Notes under the pieces: generated by a model
What the model was told of the DNA's origin: nothing
The model's database searches: none
What the model saw: the letters and a program-made list of their open reading frames with translations, nothing else
DNA from: Bacillota bacterium
GTDB lineage: Bacteria; Bacillota; DSM-12270; Thermacetogeniales; Thermacetogeniaceae
Direction of reading: 5' to 3'
Assembly: GCA_013177945.1 (NCBI GenBank)
Contig: JABLXW010000004.1
Span: 91,959 to 155,958 of the forward strand
DNA: 64,000 bases
Position numbers and translations under genes: made by a program
Part shown: positions 1-7,551 of the stretch, piece after piece
How positions within the stretch are numbered: the first letter of the stretch is position 1
How the letters are laid out: the number at the start of each line of letters is the position of its first letter

Positions 1-321
1 GCAGAGCGCTTTCAGGCCCAGATCGGCGCCGGGTGCAAAGGAGTGCCACTCGTCTTCCCCGAAGAGAAGCCCTTCTTCTGCCAGGGCGCGGATCTCCGCA
101 GCAGCCTCCTCAACCTCCCCGGCCCGGAAAAACTTCGCCGCTTCCTCCCGCGCCCCGGCCCAGTCGCCGGCTGCGACCAGGTGCTTCAGGAAGGTCCAGG
201 CCACCTGGTCCAGCCTGTGAAGAGAACCGCTGCCGACATCAAAGGCCAGGCGAAGCCCATCAGCTGCAAAAAGGTGAAGGTATGCACTTAAAGGGCTGCC
301 TGCTTTGGCCTGGTTTCGCAA
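1..321 (-). CDS. scfB: SCIFF maturase, radical SAM (N-terminal part, cut by window edge)
   Basis: The reverse strand encodes 107 residues that run off the left edge. They contain LHLFAADGLRLAFDVGSG near the start, the N-terminal signature of the thioether-forming SCIFF maturases, and end in GLKALC, the segment that in this family directly precedes the CxxxCxxC cluster motif. That motif itself lies outside the window. The family uses S-adenosylmethionine and Fe-S clusters to form Cys-to-alpha-carbon thioethers in the SCIFF peptide. The proposed start is TTG at 321, six bases after AGGGAA. It overlaps the end of the SCIFF gene, implying translational coupling. Family assignment rests on the N-terminal region plus the adjacent precursor gene, which is highly specific. 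Confidence 0.85.
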   Translation of the reverse strand, partial: MRNQAKAGSPLSAYLHLFAADGLRLAFDVGSGSLHRLDQVAWTFLKHLVAAGDWAGAREEAAKFFRAGEVEEAAAEIRALAEEGLLFGEDEWHSFAPGADLGLKALC

Positions 322-455
322 GTTTGATTCCCTACCGTGCAGGAGGTTTTGCAGGCCGATTGACACGAGGTCTGGCATTCACCGCACCCCGGCCGGCGGT
401 GGGGCTTCCGAAGACTGCCCGCAATCAAGGTCTTTACGTGTTTTCCTTTCTTCAT
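288..455 (-). CDS. scfA: Six-cysteine SCIFF ranthipeptide precursor
   Basis: This 55-codon gene starts at ATG 455, nine bases after AAGGAGGG (465-472). The C-terminal half has six Cys at residues 24, 27, 31, 35, 39 and 46 in the arrangement CGECQTSCQSACKTSC followed by TVGNQTC, the near-invariant SCIFF core of Clostridia. The maturase follows immediately on the same strand. The leader (MKKGKHVKTL...) keeps the basic start and KTL of the family, but residues 11-23 are Pro/Arg/His-rich. A nine-residue tail follows the last Cys, so the peptide is slightly longer than the usual 45-46 residues. The biological role of SCIFF is not settled; known chemistry is thioether cross-linking by ScfB. Confidence 0.93.
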   Translation of the reverse strand: MKKGKHVKTLIAGSLRKPHRRPGCGECQTSCQSACKTSCTVGNQTCETRPKQAAL

Positions 456-505
456 TAATCTTTTCCCTCCTTAAAAAAGTTGCCCTGGCAGGAACTACCG
501 CAGCT

Positions 506-535
506 ATTATAGCACACCGGGAGCCAAACAGTGAA
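506..535 (-). promoter_or_regulatory. Promoter of scfA-scfB (sigma-A type, extended -10)
   Basis: On the minus strand TTCACT (535-530) is separated by 18 bases from TATAAT (511-506), which is preceded by TGC (extended -10). The start would fall near position 499, giving a leader of about 45 nt before scfA. The rest of the divergent spacer up to 687 is A/T-rich and shows no clear second promoter. Confidence 0.6.
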
Positions 536-687
536 CTCCGGGCTGTGCTGGGGAGATCCGGGAAAGAACATCTAAAAGCAAAAATCTTTTCGGAATATTT
601 AAGTAATTCTCAAGATTAAAAAGGAATTTCGCCACATAAATTAAAATAGAAAATTTTTGAAAGTCAACCCGGGGTGATCGGAGTACG

Positions 688-858
688 GTGGAACGCGAGA
701 AACTGATCGAGGAAATCGAAAAACTGAGACGCGAACTGGAGCAAAAAAGCAGCATGGTGGCGCTTACCGCACGGGAAATGCTCCTGATCTCGGAAAGGCT
801 CGACGATCTCATCAACAGGTATCTCCGGATGAAAGCTCAGAAAAACGAGGAAAATTAA
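688..858 (+). CDS. Spo0E-like aspartyl-phosphate phosphatase
   Basis: A 56-residue protein starting at GTG 688, with GGAG four bases upstream and GGGGTGAT at 671. Residues 35-47 read SERLDDLINRYLR, the Spo0E signature (S-x2-LD-x-LI-x2-Y) containing the conserved SxxxD element. A charged helix (EKLIEEIEKLRRELEQ) precedes it. Members dephosphorylate Spo0A~P and so delay sporulation. The length is typical of the family. The N-terminal helix is likely to pair in a two-helix hairpin. It stands alone between the SCIFF locus and a terminator at 980-1008. It is missed if only long ORFs are called. Confidence 0.85.
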   Translation: MEREKLIEEIEKLRRELEQKSSMVALTAREMLLISERLDDLINRYLRMKAQKNEEN

Positions 859-979
859 CCTTCACTCCAGCAAAAAGCCGCCAATTTTTTTAATTTTTTT
901 AAAGAAGGTTTCCTTCAGGTGAGGGATGACACCGGGGGACGGCTCTAAAGCCGCTGCCGGGAGCAGTTGCAACGATTCA

Positions 980-1008
980 ACCGGCTCCTTCAGCCGGTAA
1001 TTTTTTTT
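980..1008 (+). terminator. Intrinsic terminator after the Spo0E-like gene
   Basis: Seven-base stem ACCGGCT (980-986) / AGCCGGT (992-998) with a five-base loop, followed by AA and eight T. The 120 bases between the Spo0E-like stop and this stem contain further G/C-rich inverted segments, but nothing recognisable as a known riboswitch. Confidence 0.85.
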
Positions 1009-1068
1009 CACCTGATCTTTCTGGCGCTTTTTCGATTGCCTGACAGGTGATGGAAATTATTGCTTTTA

Positions 1069-1077
1069 TGCTATAAT
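1069..1077 (+). promoter_or_regulatory. Extended -10 promoter for the MBL-fold gene
   Basis: TGCTATAAT is a perfect -10 hexamer (1072-1077) with the TGn extension. No good -35 lies 16-18 bases upstream. Transcription would start near 1084, about 30 bases before the TTG start of the next gene. Confidence 0.55.
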
Positions 1078-1114
1078 AAAACTTGTATCCAAATTCAGAC
1101 GGGGGGAGAAGTAA

Positions 1115-2137
1115 TTGGGAGGAGTTGAAGGCTCTCAAGGGGAAATTTTGCCGAACTTTCAGGGTGATAAATGGAAAGAGGGCGGGCATGGCCCCCGGGT
1201 GGCACAGGCGCTGCTGGAACTGCGCCGCCCGGAGAACCGGCTGGAGGTGCTGGATCTCGCCCTTCCCTACCAGGAGCAGGTGCTCTCCTTAATCGGGATC
1301 GAAGACAGGGATCCCCAGCGGAATCTGGGTGACTACCAAAACATTGGGTACTTCCTGATTCGGGAAAAAAGCGAAAACAGAGACGGAAGAACTGCTGAGG
1401 CCCCGGAGGTTGTGGTCATCGACCCCGGCCTCCGGGATGGGCACTGGATCCGGAGTGTGCTGGGCATCAAAAAGTGCCACGTGATTTTCACCCACTTCCA
1501 CCTCGATCACTGGATCGGGTACGAGCCGTACCAGGGAGAGGCCTTTTTCGCTTCTCCGCTTTGCAAAATGGTGCTGACGCAGATGGCCGGAGCGGAAAAA
1601 ACGGGGAAAAGCATCTTCGTGGAAGGGCGCCTGACAGATTACCACCGCCGCCCGCTCCCGCTCCGGGCCGCAAACGATGCCGAGCGGCTCCTTCCCCTTA
1701 AAGAAGAGATCCATGAGGTCACAGGACGGCAGCCCTACCGCAACCAGTCCCTGGCGCTGGAATTCTTCGAACTTCCCTACGGCCAGACAGAAGGAACTTT
1801 ATACGGGCTCCTGGAAACCGGGGAAGTGAAAATCCTCTTTGCCAGCGATCTTTTCGTCAGCATCAACAACGAACTGAAAATTGAACCTCATTATGCCTTC
1901 AAACCAAAGGGAATGGTCATCGAAGATATCGTCATCGTCCTGCGTGCCCTGCTGGGAAAGGAACTCCGCATATCCGCCGATCCCCCGACCCTGACCTACC
2001 TGAAAAGGATCGCCCAACCGGACAAGATCGCCCTGGGCCACGGCCTGATCGACTTTTGGGAATACCGCGAAAAAATCGCTCACCTCCTGGAAGAACTGGA
2101 GGAAATGCTCCGGATCAACAGGGAGCACATCATCTAG
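1115..2137 (+). CDS. MBL-fold metallohydrolase
   Basis: 340 residues with the metallo-beta-lactamase fold. The metal motif THFHLDH is at about residues 125-131, a downstream metal Asp is in ILFASDLF (about 245), and a C-terminal GHG (about 310) supplies the late His. These residues would bind two Zn or Fe ions. The substrate cannot be told from sequence. The start is TTG 1115, six bases after GGGGGGAG; no in-frame ATG gives a better ribosome site. The gene is alone: a terminator lies before it, and about 217 bases separate it from the sigma factor. The N-terminal 35 residues are poorly conserved in type, so a later GTG start (about residue 29) is possible. Confidence 0.75.
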   Translation: MGGVEGSQGEILPNFQGDKWKEGGHGPRVAQALLELRRPENRLEVLDLALPYQEQVLSLIGIEDRDPQRNLGDYQNIGYFLIREKSENRDGRTAEAPEVVVIDPGLRDGHWIRSVLGIKKCHVIFTHFHLDHWIGYEPYQGEAFFASPLCKMVLTQMAGAEKTGKSIFVEGRLTDYHRRPLPLRAANDAERLLPLKEEIHEVTGRQPYRNQSLALEFFELPYGQTEGTLYGLLETGEVKILFASDLFVSINNELKIEPHYAFKPKGMVIEDIVIVLRALLGKELRISADPPTLTYLKRIAQPDKIALGHGLIDFWEYREKIAHLLEELEEMLRINREHII

Positions 2138-2285
2138 GAAACCGGGCAGGTGCCCTCCCGGCGCCCCTGGCTCCAGCAGGAGGCAATTGGTAATTGCAGG
2201 GAAGAAAAAATTGGGTTAAAGTATAAAGAGAAATCTGTACTTTCCCGGACCTTTCCTGATCTCTGGAGAATCTTTCGGAATTAAG

Positions 2286-2314
2286 GGAACTTTTTTGCTT
2301 CTTTTGCTGTCTAA
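2286..2314 (+). promoter_or_regulatory. Probable ECF-type autoregulatory promoter
   Basis: GGAACTT (2286-2292), 17 bases, then TCTAA (2310-2314) fits the general RpoE-type ECF consensus (GGAACTT, 15-19 bases, TCTRA). It lies just upstream of an ECF sigma gene, as expected for autoregulation. The match is by eye only. Confidence 0.5.
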
Positions 2315-2354
2315 TAGATCAGGAGGGTACCCGGAATCCGGGGTGTGATTCTCC

Positions 2355-3017
2355 TTGTTTAAGAAACCACGGCAGAGCGGCCCGGGGGCCGGCAAAGCCG
2401 ACACGCAGGCGCTCATCCGGCGCGCCCGCGCCGGAGATGTCAGGGCCTTTGAAGAGCTGGTGACCCTCTACGAGGAAAAAATATACACGCTCAGTTTTTA
2501 TCTGGCCGGAAATCACGCGGATGCCCAGGATCTCGCCCAGGAAGTTTTCGTAAAGGCATACCTGGGTCTAAAAAGTTTCCGGCAGGAAGCGGATTTGGGT
2601 ACCTGGCTGCACCGCATCGCGGTCAACCTGTGGCTGAACATGCAGCGCCGCCAGAAGGCTTCTGAAACCCTTTCCCTTGACGATCCAATCCGGACCTTTG
2701 AAGGGGAAATTACCCGGGCGGTGGCTGCAGCCGACCCGGCAGGAGATCCGGCAGAGGCCCTGGAGGGAAAAGAACTGCAGAGGCTGGTGCAGAAGGCTCT
2801 GCTGAATCTTCCCGAGGAATTTCGCACGGTGCTGGTCCTGCGGGAAATGGAAGGTTACAGCTACGAAGAAATTGCCGCCATAATGGAGTGCTCCCTTGGC
2901 ACGGTAAAGTCCCGGCTGAACCGGGCACGCCAGGCGATCAGAGAAAAAATCGAAGCAGAACTAAAGGAGTTCAATGCTGCCGACACAAAAACCACCCTGG
3001 TCTCGAACCAGAATTAA
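2355..3017 (+). CDS. ECF RNA polymerase sigma factor (RpoE/SigW type)
   Basis: 220 residues. Region 2 spans about residues 20-95 (FEELVTLYEEKIYTLSFYL, then DAQDLAQEVFVKAY). Region 4 spans about 150-210 (LPEEFRTVLVLREMEGYSY, with the HTH ending GTVKSRLNRARQAI). Regions 1.1 and 3 are absent, which defines an ECF factor. The 40-residue acidic linker between regions 2 and 4 is somewhat long. The start is TTG 2355, because an in-frame stop lies at 2346; GGGGTGTGA serves as ribosome site. The anti-sigma gene follows 33 bases downstream, so the factor is probably held inactive at the membrane until an envelope signal arrives. Confidence 0.92.
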   Translation: MFKKPRQSGPGAGKADTQALIRRARAGDVRAFEELVTLYEEKIYTLSFYLAGNHADAQDLAQEVFVKAYLGLKSFRQEADLGTWLHRIAVNLWLNMQRRQKASETLSLDDPIRTFEGEITRAVAAADPAGDPAEALEGKELQRLVQKALLNLPEEFRTVLVLREMEGYSYEEIAAIMECSLGTVKSRLNRARQAIREKIEAELKEFNAADTKTTLVSNQN

Positions 3018-3050
3018 GGCGGCCCGGAGCCGACAAAGGGGGTGAGCAGG

Positions 3051-4190
3051 ATGGGCAGGGAGCCTAAAGGAAAGCAGAGGGGCGCGGAGAAAACCGCGGC
3101 GCGGGAGGCGGGCTTCGGGCTTAAGTGCATTGAGGCGCAGGAGCTTTTTTACAATATCGGAGAGGAGAAACTGAATCCGGAAGCTGCGCGAAAGCTGCGC
3201 GCTCATGAAGCATCCTGCCCAGACTGCTGCACCGCGTTCCGCGCCTGGCGCGAGGTCCGGTCCGCCCTCCGGGAGGCAAAGGTTTCCCCTCCCCCGGCGT
3301 TTGCCGCCGGGGTGGTGGCCCGCATTACAGAGCAGGGATGCAGAAATTCCGCCGCCGGCAGGGAAACGCGCAGGGCAGGCTGGCTTCGATGGGATTGGGC
3401 AAAGGGTCTGGCTGCTGCAGCAGTGATTCTGGCGCTGCTCACCGGGTCGGTCAGCTTCGCTGTCAAATACTGGCCGGCGAAGGCAGGAAACTACATCGCG
3501 GAAAGAAAGGAAAACGCGGTAGGCAAGAACGCGAGCGCCCCAGGGAAACCGGCTCCCAGGGCCGATGAAACCAGGGGCGATACAGAGAATCCCGGCACCC
3601 GGGAGCAAAATCCAGACTCCCCCGGCACGGCAACGGAAGAAAGCGGGAGCCCGCAGCACCCAGATGCGCCCAGGCAGATGCCGGCAGTGAAAGAGCCGAA
3701 CAAAAACCCCGTTGTTGCTGCAAATAATCCCGGCAAAACAGAGGAAAGAAAGGTGTTTTTGAACAAAACCCGGATTATTAAAACAACGATGCTGAAGGTC
3801 GCGGTGGCAGATCTGGAGTCCGCCCGGGACAGGAGCCGGGAAATTGCCCGCAGCGCAGGAGCAGAAGTATCCTCAGAGCTTTCGGCCCAGAGCAACGGGC
3901 ACAGGAGCATCATCCTCCGCTTTACCCTCGCTCCCGAGCGCGCCGAAAGGTTCCTTGCCGATCTGGCAGCACTGGGTGAAGTAAGCGCCAGGGATGCAAC
4001 CACTCAGGATGTAACGGCCAGTTTCGCCCGCGCCCTTGAAGAATACCAGGCGCTGAAAGCGCAGCAGGCGGCGGCCCCGGAAAGCGAAAGGGCGCGGCTT
4101 GAGAGCCAGATTAATTTCCTTGAACAGCAGCTCCAAAACTGGGATCAGGAGGCCGGAAGGCAGGTCGTGATCCTCTGGCTTGAACAGTAA
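3051..4190 (+). CDS. Membrane anti-sigma factor with zinc-finger and DUF4349-like domain
   Basis: 379 residues. An N-terminal anti-sigma zinc finger includes HEASCPDC (H-x3-C-x2-C) near residue 50. One membrane helix lies near 125-145 (AAAAVILALLTGSVSFAV). A Pro/Asn-rich low-complexity linker follows (about 150-235). The outer domain (about 240-379) resembles DUF4349: an NKTRIIKTTMLKVAVADLES strand, a long helix and a C-terminal coiled coil. It follows the ECF sigma gene and presumably binds it in the cytoplasm, while the C-terminal domain senses the envelope. ATG 3051 has AAAGGGGGTG six bases upstream and is preferred to GTG 3042. The DUF4349 call is by resemblance. Confidence 0.75.
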   Translation: MGREPKGKQRGAEKTAAREAGFGLKCIEAQELFYNIGEEKLNPEAARKLRAHEASCPDCCTAFRAWREVRSALREAKVSPPPAFAAGVVARITEQGCRNSAAGRETRRAGWLRWDWAKGLAAAAVILALLTGSVSFAVKYWPAKAGNYIAERKENAVGKNASAPGKPAPRADETRGDTENPGTREQNPDSPGTATEESGSPQHPDAPRQMPAVKEPNKNPVVAANNPGKTEERKVFLNKTRIIKTTMLKVAVADLESARDRSREIARSAGAEVSSELSAQSNGHRSIILRFTLAPERAERFLADLAALGEVSARDATTQDVTASFARALEEYQALKAQQAAAPESERARLESQINFLEQQLQNWDQEAGRQVVILWLEQ

Positions 4191-4233
4191 CAATTGAACA
4201 TTAGCACTCTGGGATAAATTAAGCAAAAAAGAC

Positions 4234-4268
4234 CCGGAGAGGAACCGCCACCTCTCCGGTTTTGTTTT
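4234..4268 (+). terminator. Terminator of the sigma/anti-sigma operon
   Basis: Nine-base perfect stem CCGGAGAGG (4234-4242) / CCTCTCCGG (4251-4259), loop of eight, then TTTTGTTTT. The remaining bases to about 4480 contain no supported gene. Confidence 0.92.
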
Positions 4269-4485
4269 CTCGCAGCAGCCGCCGGCTGGTCCGCCGGAAA
4301 GCGGAAAAACAGCTCGAGAGCGCTTTCCCCACTAAAAAACGGGCCTGGTGCAGTTCTGATTTTTCATACGAATCAGGAATAAAGACATATATTACCAGGC
4401 AGGTGCATCGGACAGAAAACGGTATTTTGCAGGCGCCATACGGCCTTCCCCTCCGGAGACCCCGTCTGGCGGAGAAGCTGTCGAA

Positions 4486-4514
4486 TTGATTTAACCAGCT
4501 TCATATTGTTTAAT
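4486..4514 (+). promoter_or_regulatory. Promoter of the CAP-domain gene
   Basis: TTGATT (4486-4491), 17 bases, TTTAAT (4509-4514). Both hexamers are near the sigma-A consensus. The start would be about 20-25 bases before the ribosome site AAAAGGAG. Confidence 0.5.
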
Positions 4515-4544
4515 ATAAGCCAATAAATGCTTGAAAAGGAGTGG

Positions 4545-5357
4545 ATGATCATTAACAGGTCAGTGTTATCAAGAGTTGCTTTCGCGGCGATCTTTTTCTG
4601 TTTCTCAAGCTGGATCTTCGCTCCCAGGGCCGGCGCTTTTACAATAGAAGAATACCAGCAGGCCGTTCTTAACAACAAGGCCTTGCCTTCGCAATCCAAT
4701 CCCGCCTTCCCGGTTCCCTCTGGTCAGAAGGCGGCCACCTCCCAGGCGCCCCTGCAAACCCCCGCCGCTCAGCCGGTACCCACGTATGCAGAAAGCAGGC
4801 CGACCACCAGCATCGATGATTATTATCATGCCATAATAAACAGGCAGCGTACACCTATCTACTATTCAAACCAACCTGTCTTGCCGGCGCCCCAGCCCTC
4901 CGCCCCTTCAAACCAGGGAGGTTCAAAAGGCCCGGCCGCACCGCCGGCAGCGCCTTCTCCGGCTCCTGAGGAGTTAAGCGCTCAGGAGGCCCGCCTGTTC
5001 GAACTGATCAACAGCGCCCGCACAAATGAAGGGGTTCGGCCCGTGGTAATCGACATGAAGCTGGTGGAAATAGCCCACATCAAAGCCCAGGACATGATCG
5101 ACAACAACTATTTCGGTCACTTTTCTCCGACTTACGGTTCGCCGGGACAGATGCTGAGGAAATTCGGCGTCAGTTTTCGGAGCGCAGGCGAAAACCTGGC
5201 CAAGGCAGGGGATGTCTCCAGGGCCCACCTTCTCTTCCTGACCAGCACCCAGGGGCACCGGGAGATCATGCTGAATCCGAATTACAATAAGGTGGGTGTT
5301 GCCGTGGTCCCGCGGGGAAGCTATGTGCTGGTAGTGGAGTTGTTTGCCGAGTTGTAA
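4545..5357 (+). CDS. Secreted CAP/SCP-domain protein (YkwD-like)
   Basis: About 270 residues. A signal peptide is visible (VAFAAIFFCFSSWIFAPRAGA). It is followed by a Pro/Gln/Ala-rich segment and a C-terminal CAP domain (about residues 145-270) with LINSARTNEGVRPVV, HIKAQDMIDNNYFGH, AGENLAKAG and the GHREIMLNPNYNKVGV motif. Bacterial CAP proteins are secreted and of mostly unknown function; several clostridial ones are cell-wall or spore-associated. AAAAGGAG lies just before ATG 4545 (short spacing), while ATG 4527 has no ribosome site, so the start is uncertain by six codons. A related CAP gene occurs at 46549-47184; both share a YFGHxSPTYGSP motif. Confidence 0.82.
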   Translation: MIINRSVLSRVAFAAIFFCFSSWIFAPRAGAFTIEEYQQAVLNNKALPSQSNPAFPVPSGQKAATSQAPLQTPAAQPVPTYAESRPTTSIDDYYHAIINRQRTPIYYSNQPVLPAPQPSAPSNQGGSKGPAAPPAAPSPAPEELSAQEARLFELINSARTNEGVRPVVIDMKLVEIAHIKAQDMIDNNYFGHFSPTYGSPGQMLRKFGVSFRSAGENLAKAGDVSRAHLLFLTSTQGHREIMLNPNYNKVGVAVVPRGSYVLVVELFAEL

Positions 5358-5466
5358 TTGGCCAAATGCATATAAACGCCCCCGTCATAATAAAATTTAA
5401 AGTAAATAAGTCCGACAGGCGAACCGTCCCCTCCTTGCAACCCAAGTAGCACTCTATCGAAATCTT

Positions 5467-5475
5467 CATATAATA
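5467..5475 (+). promoter_or_regulatory. Possible mother-cell (sigma-E/K) -10 element
   Basis: CATATAATA matches the -10 of sigma-K (CATAnnnTA) and nearly that of sigma-E. The -35 is weak: an AC dinucleotide occurs 14 rather than 16-17 bases upstream. It lies about 55 bases before the gene at 5529. Treat as tentative. Confidence 0.3.
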
Positions 5476-5528
5476 ACCAGGAAAGGAGAAATTATTCCAG
5501 ATTCATTGTGAACATAGGAGGGGTTTAA

Positions 5529-6044
5529 ATGAAGCCTGTCGAGCAGGATATGACTCAATTACCTGAAGATGAGCTAACAGATGCAAAGCAACTCGAGGAA
5601 GAGGATGCCTGCGTGTCCGAAGCCGCGGTAGCACAAGAGAGCATCTGGCATGAAGCTGCAACAGCAGGAAAGGAAAAAGGGCAGCAGGACAGAGAGGGCG
5701 ACACCCGGGATATAGAAAAAGAAGAGGAATCTCAAACAAAACAAAACCAATGCGCCCAGGAAACAACCCCCGCGCCGGAAGCCAGGGAGGAAGCAGAGAA
5801 AAAGGCAGGCGCACCTGTTTCGCAGATTAAACAGAAATACGTAGCCTTCTCGGAGTTGCCTGGTAATACCGTTGATTTGGCTCGAAATTCCGTAATTCCT
5901 CCTGCCATCATGGAGTATTACAAGCAGTTCGGACTTGATGAGGAAACCATTAAACTGATATTTCAAGTGCAGCCGTCCGAGGCGGCCTCCCACAAACCAG
6001 TTGACCTTCCACCTTTGCAGGGTAGTCCTAAACCGGGCGGCTGA
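5529..6044 (+). CDS. Hypothetical acidic low-complexity protein
   Basis: 171 residues, not recognised. Residues 1-95 are highly charged (Glu/Asp/Lys/Gln-rich, EEEDACVSEAAVAQE, KEEESQTKQNQ) and probably disordered. A short conserved-looking segment follows (about 100-150: KYVAFSELPGNTVDLARNSV, then PPAIMEYYKQFGLDEETIKL), and the tail is Pro-rich. AGGAGGGG stands well placed before ATG 5529. No signal peptide or membrane helix is seen. A terminator follows 40 bases after the stop. The neighbouring gene at 6156 has a similarly disordered C-terminal half, so the two may work together. A possible sigma-E/K -10 upstream would make it a sporulation gene. Confidence 0.6.
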   Translation: MKPVEQDMTQLPEDELTDAKQLEEEDACVSEAAVAQESIWHEAATAGKEKGQQDREGDTRDIEKEEESQTKQNQCAQETTPAPEAREEAEKKAGAPVSQIKQKYVAFSELPGNTVDLARNSVIPPAIMEYYKQFGLDEETIKLIFQVQPSEAASHKPVDLPPLQGSPKPGG

Positions 6045-6084
6045 GGCAAACCCGTCAGAGCGCGGTAGGATACCGCAGGCACGC

Positions 6085-6109
6085 AAAAGGGAGGAGCGCC
6101 TCCCTTTTT
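6085..6109 (+). terminator. Intrinsic terminator between 5529-6044 and 6156
   Basis: Stem AAAAGGGAGG (6085-6094) / CCTCCCTTTT, loop AGCG, ending in five T. It would end the upstream transcript, or attenuate read-through into the next gene, whose ribosome site begins 30 bases later. Confidence 0.85.
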
Positions 6110-6155
6110 ATCTGGAACCCGGATGTCATGAAAACTTTAGGGGGGAGGGACAGGA

Positions 6156-7277
6156 GTGCCAGATCCGATTATCGCCTCCACCAGGGAAGAATTCCGGTCT
6201 GTTTTCCATCTTGCTTTTGCCGACCATCCCCTCGCCGGCAGGATCGCAAACGCGGTCCTGTTCGGGGAGCTGCTGTCCGACGGGACGGTCCTGGTCTTCG
6301 GAGGGTACGACCTGGTTTTGTGCCATCGCAGACGGAGAAACAAAGGTGATGAAGACTGTTACACTACAGTTGTCCCTCGTACCTTTGTCGAAAAAGTACC
6401 CCTGGATGTATCCGGAATGGCAGGAAAGGCGGTGCAGGTCCGTATTTCCGTCAACCGTCCATTCCAGGCCAGGCTCAAAGCCGACAGGCCGCCCAGGGTG
6501 AGATTCTGGGACCTTTTAAAAAGCGTGATCTGGAATGGTAGATGGGTGCAGATCCAGGTTGAGGGCGAGATAACCGTTGATCTCCTGCCCGCCGGGGAGT
6601 TCATTCCGGAGAAGCGCCTTGTCGATCTTGCAGGTGCGAGGACCGATAAAAGAGATGCGGGTGAGATCAAGTCCGTTGGCGAGGGAGTTTTGGCGGGAGA
6701 AAAAGCGAAGAGAGCGGCAAAGAAGAAGGATGGCGAGATTACGATCGAACTGGATGCCCTTGCGGACCTGATACTTGAAGTCATCCGGCGGCGCCAGGGA
6801 GACACGGCCGCCGGGCCAGCCGGCACCGTCTCCGCACAGGGTCTTCCTGCGGCTCTTAAGGACTCGGGGGGAGCGCCCCCGGAGCAGGGGAACGGCGGGG
6901 TACCGGCTGCAGAACCGGAAGCATCCCAGACAATAAACCCGGAAATGCTGGCGGACCTGGTGAAAAAAGTTATCCGCGCATACGAGGAGGAAAAGCGCAT
7001 TAAATCCGCCGCGGTGCTCCCGGAACCAGAAAAGGGGGCGCAGCTCATGCAGGGCCTGGACCTCTCCGGGCTGCCACTGGAACAGATCCCTAGCCGTCCT
7101 GGTCTTTACCGGACCTTTACCCCATCAAACCTTCCCCCTCCAAAACCGCACAGCAGCAGCGTTTCTGGAGAACAGGGAAAAGCGCCCGGCTGGGCGGAAA
7201 TCTGCTCCCTTTTGAAAAACATCCCGGTCTACCCTCCCGGCAAGCCCACCGATCCAAAAGAAACAGGCAGCGGATAA
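6156..7277 (+). CDS. Hypothetical protein with N-terminal beta-rich domain
   Basis: 373 residues, not recognised. Residues 1-150 look like a beta-strand domain (GTVLVFGGYDLVLCHRRRR, VQVRISVNRPFQARL, WVQIQVEGEITVDLLPAGE), distantly reminiscent of the repeated strands of DUF3794-type spore proteins, without proof. Two related motifs follow: ELDALADLILEVIRRRQG (about 205) and NPEMLADLVKKVIRAYEEE (about 265), which look like a duplicated amphipathic helix within Pro/Gly-rich linkers. GTG 6156 is preceded by GGGGGGAGGGACAGGA. It has no signal peptide. The gene converges on the small-protein pair at 7307-7773, with only 30 bases between. Confidence 0.6.
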   Translation: MPDPIIASTREEFRSVFHLAFADHPLAGRIANAVLFGELLSDGTVLVFGGYDLVLCHRRRRNKGDEDCYTTVVPRTFVEKVPLDVSGMAGKAVQVRISVNRPFQARLKADRPPRVRFWDLLKSVIWNGRWVQIQVEGEITVDLLPAGEFIPEKRLVDLAGARTDKRDAGEIKSVGEGVLAGEKAKRAAKKKDGEITIELDALADLILEVIRRRQGDTAAGPAGTVSAQGLPAALKDSGGAPPEQGNGGVPAAEPEASQTINPEMLADLVKKVIRAYEEEKRIKSAAVLPEPEKGAQLMQGLDLSGLPLEQIPSRPGLYRTFTPSNLPPPKPHSSSVSGEQGKAPGWAEICSLLKNIPVYPPGKPTDPKETGSG

Positions 7278-7306
7278 GAAATCGCTGCCCTTGAGCGGCC
7301 CATGTC

Positions 7307-7522
7307 CTATGTTGTCTCAACAGTAACTTGCACAATGTAGTTAAGGACAAGATAAACCGGCGGTGCCCCGGGAGGGGTGACCTGTATCAGATTTCCGTTA
7401 ATAGAATCCAGGACACCAGTTACCGGGCTGCCTACAACTGGAATAACGGTCACGGTAGCCCCGACATTCGTCCGCAGCAGTGCAAAAAGCTCAGGAGAAG
7501 CACCAGTTGGTATTACAGCCAT
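7307..7522 (-). CDS. Small beta protein, DUF2642-like (paralogue 1)
   Basis: 71 residues from ATG 7522, seven bases after AAGGAGGA; the ATG at 7528 is too close to that site. The sequence FALLRTNVGATVTVIPVVGS, then VTGVLDSINGNLIQVTPPG and VYLVLNYIVQVTV, suggests a small SH3/Sm-like barrel. This resembles the DUF2642-type proteins of Bacillus and Clostridia, several of which are spore coat proteins. The next gene upstream (7552-7773) has the same plan (VGKLVLVHTGAVATVTGALT...), so this is a tandem duplication. The two genes lie 29 bases apart and are probably cotranscribed. Function is inferred only from family resemblance and the neighbouring Cys-rich gene. Confidence 0.6.
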   Translation of the reverse strand: MAVIPTGASPELFALLRTNVGATVTVIPVVGSPVTGVLDSINGNLIQVTPPGAPPVYLVLNYIVQVTVETT

Positions 7523-7551
7523 GCTCATTCCTCCTTCTTTGATTCTCTTGT

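Noticed and set aside
915..1008. Possible riboswitch before the MBL-fold gene
   Set aside because: The region is structured and has GGGGGACGG and AAAGCC strings reminiscent of cyclic-dinucleotide riboswitches, but order and spacing do not match. An extended -10 promoter after the terminator can drive the gene on its own.
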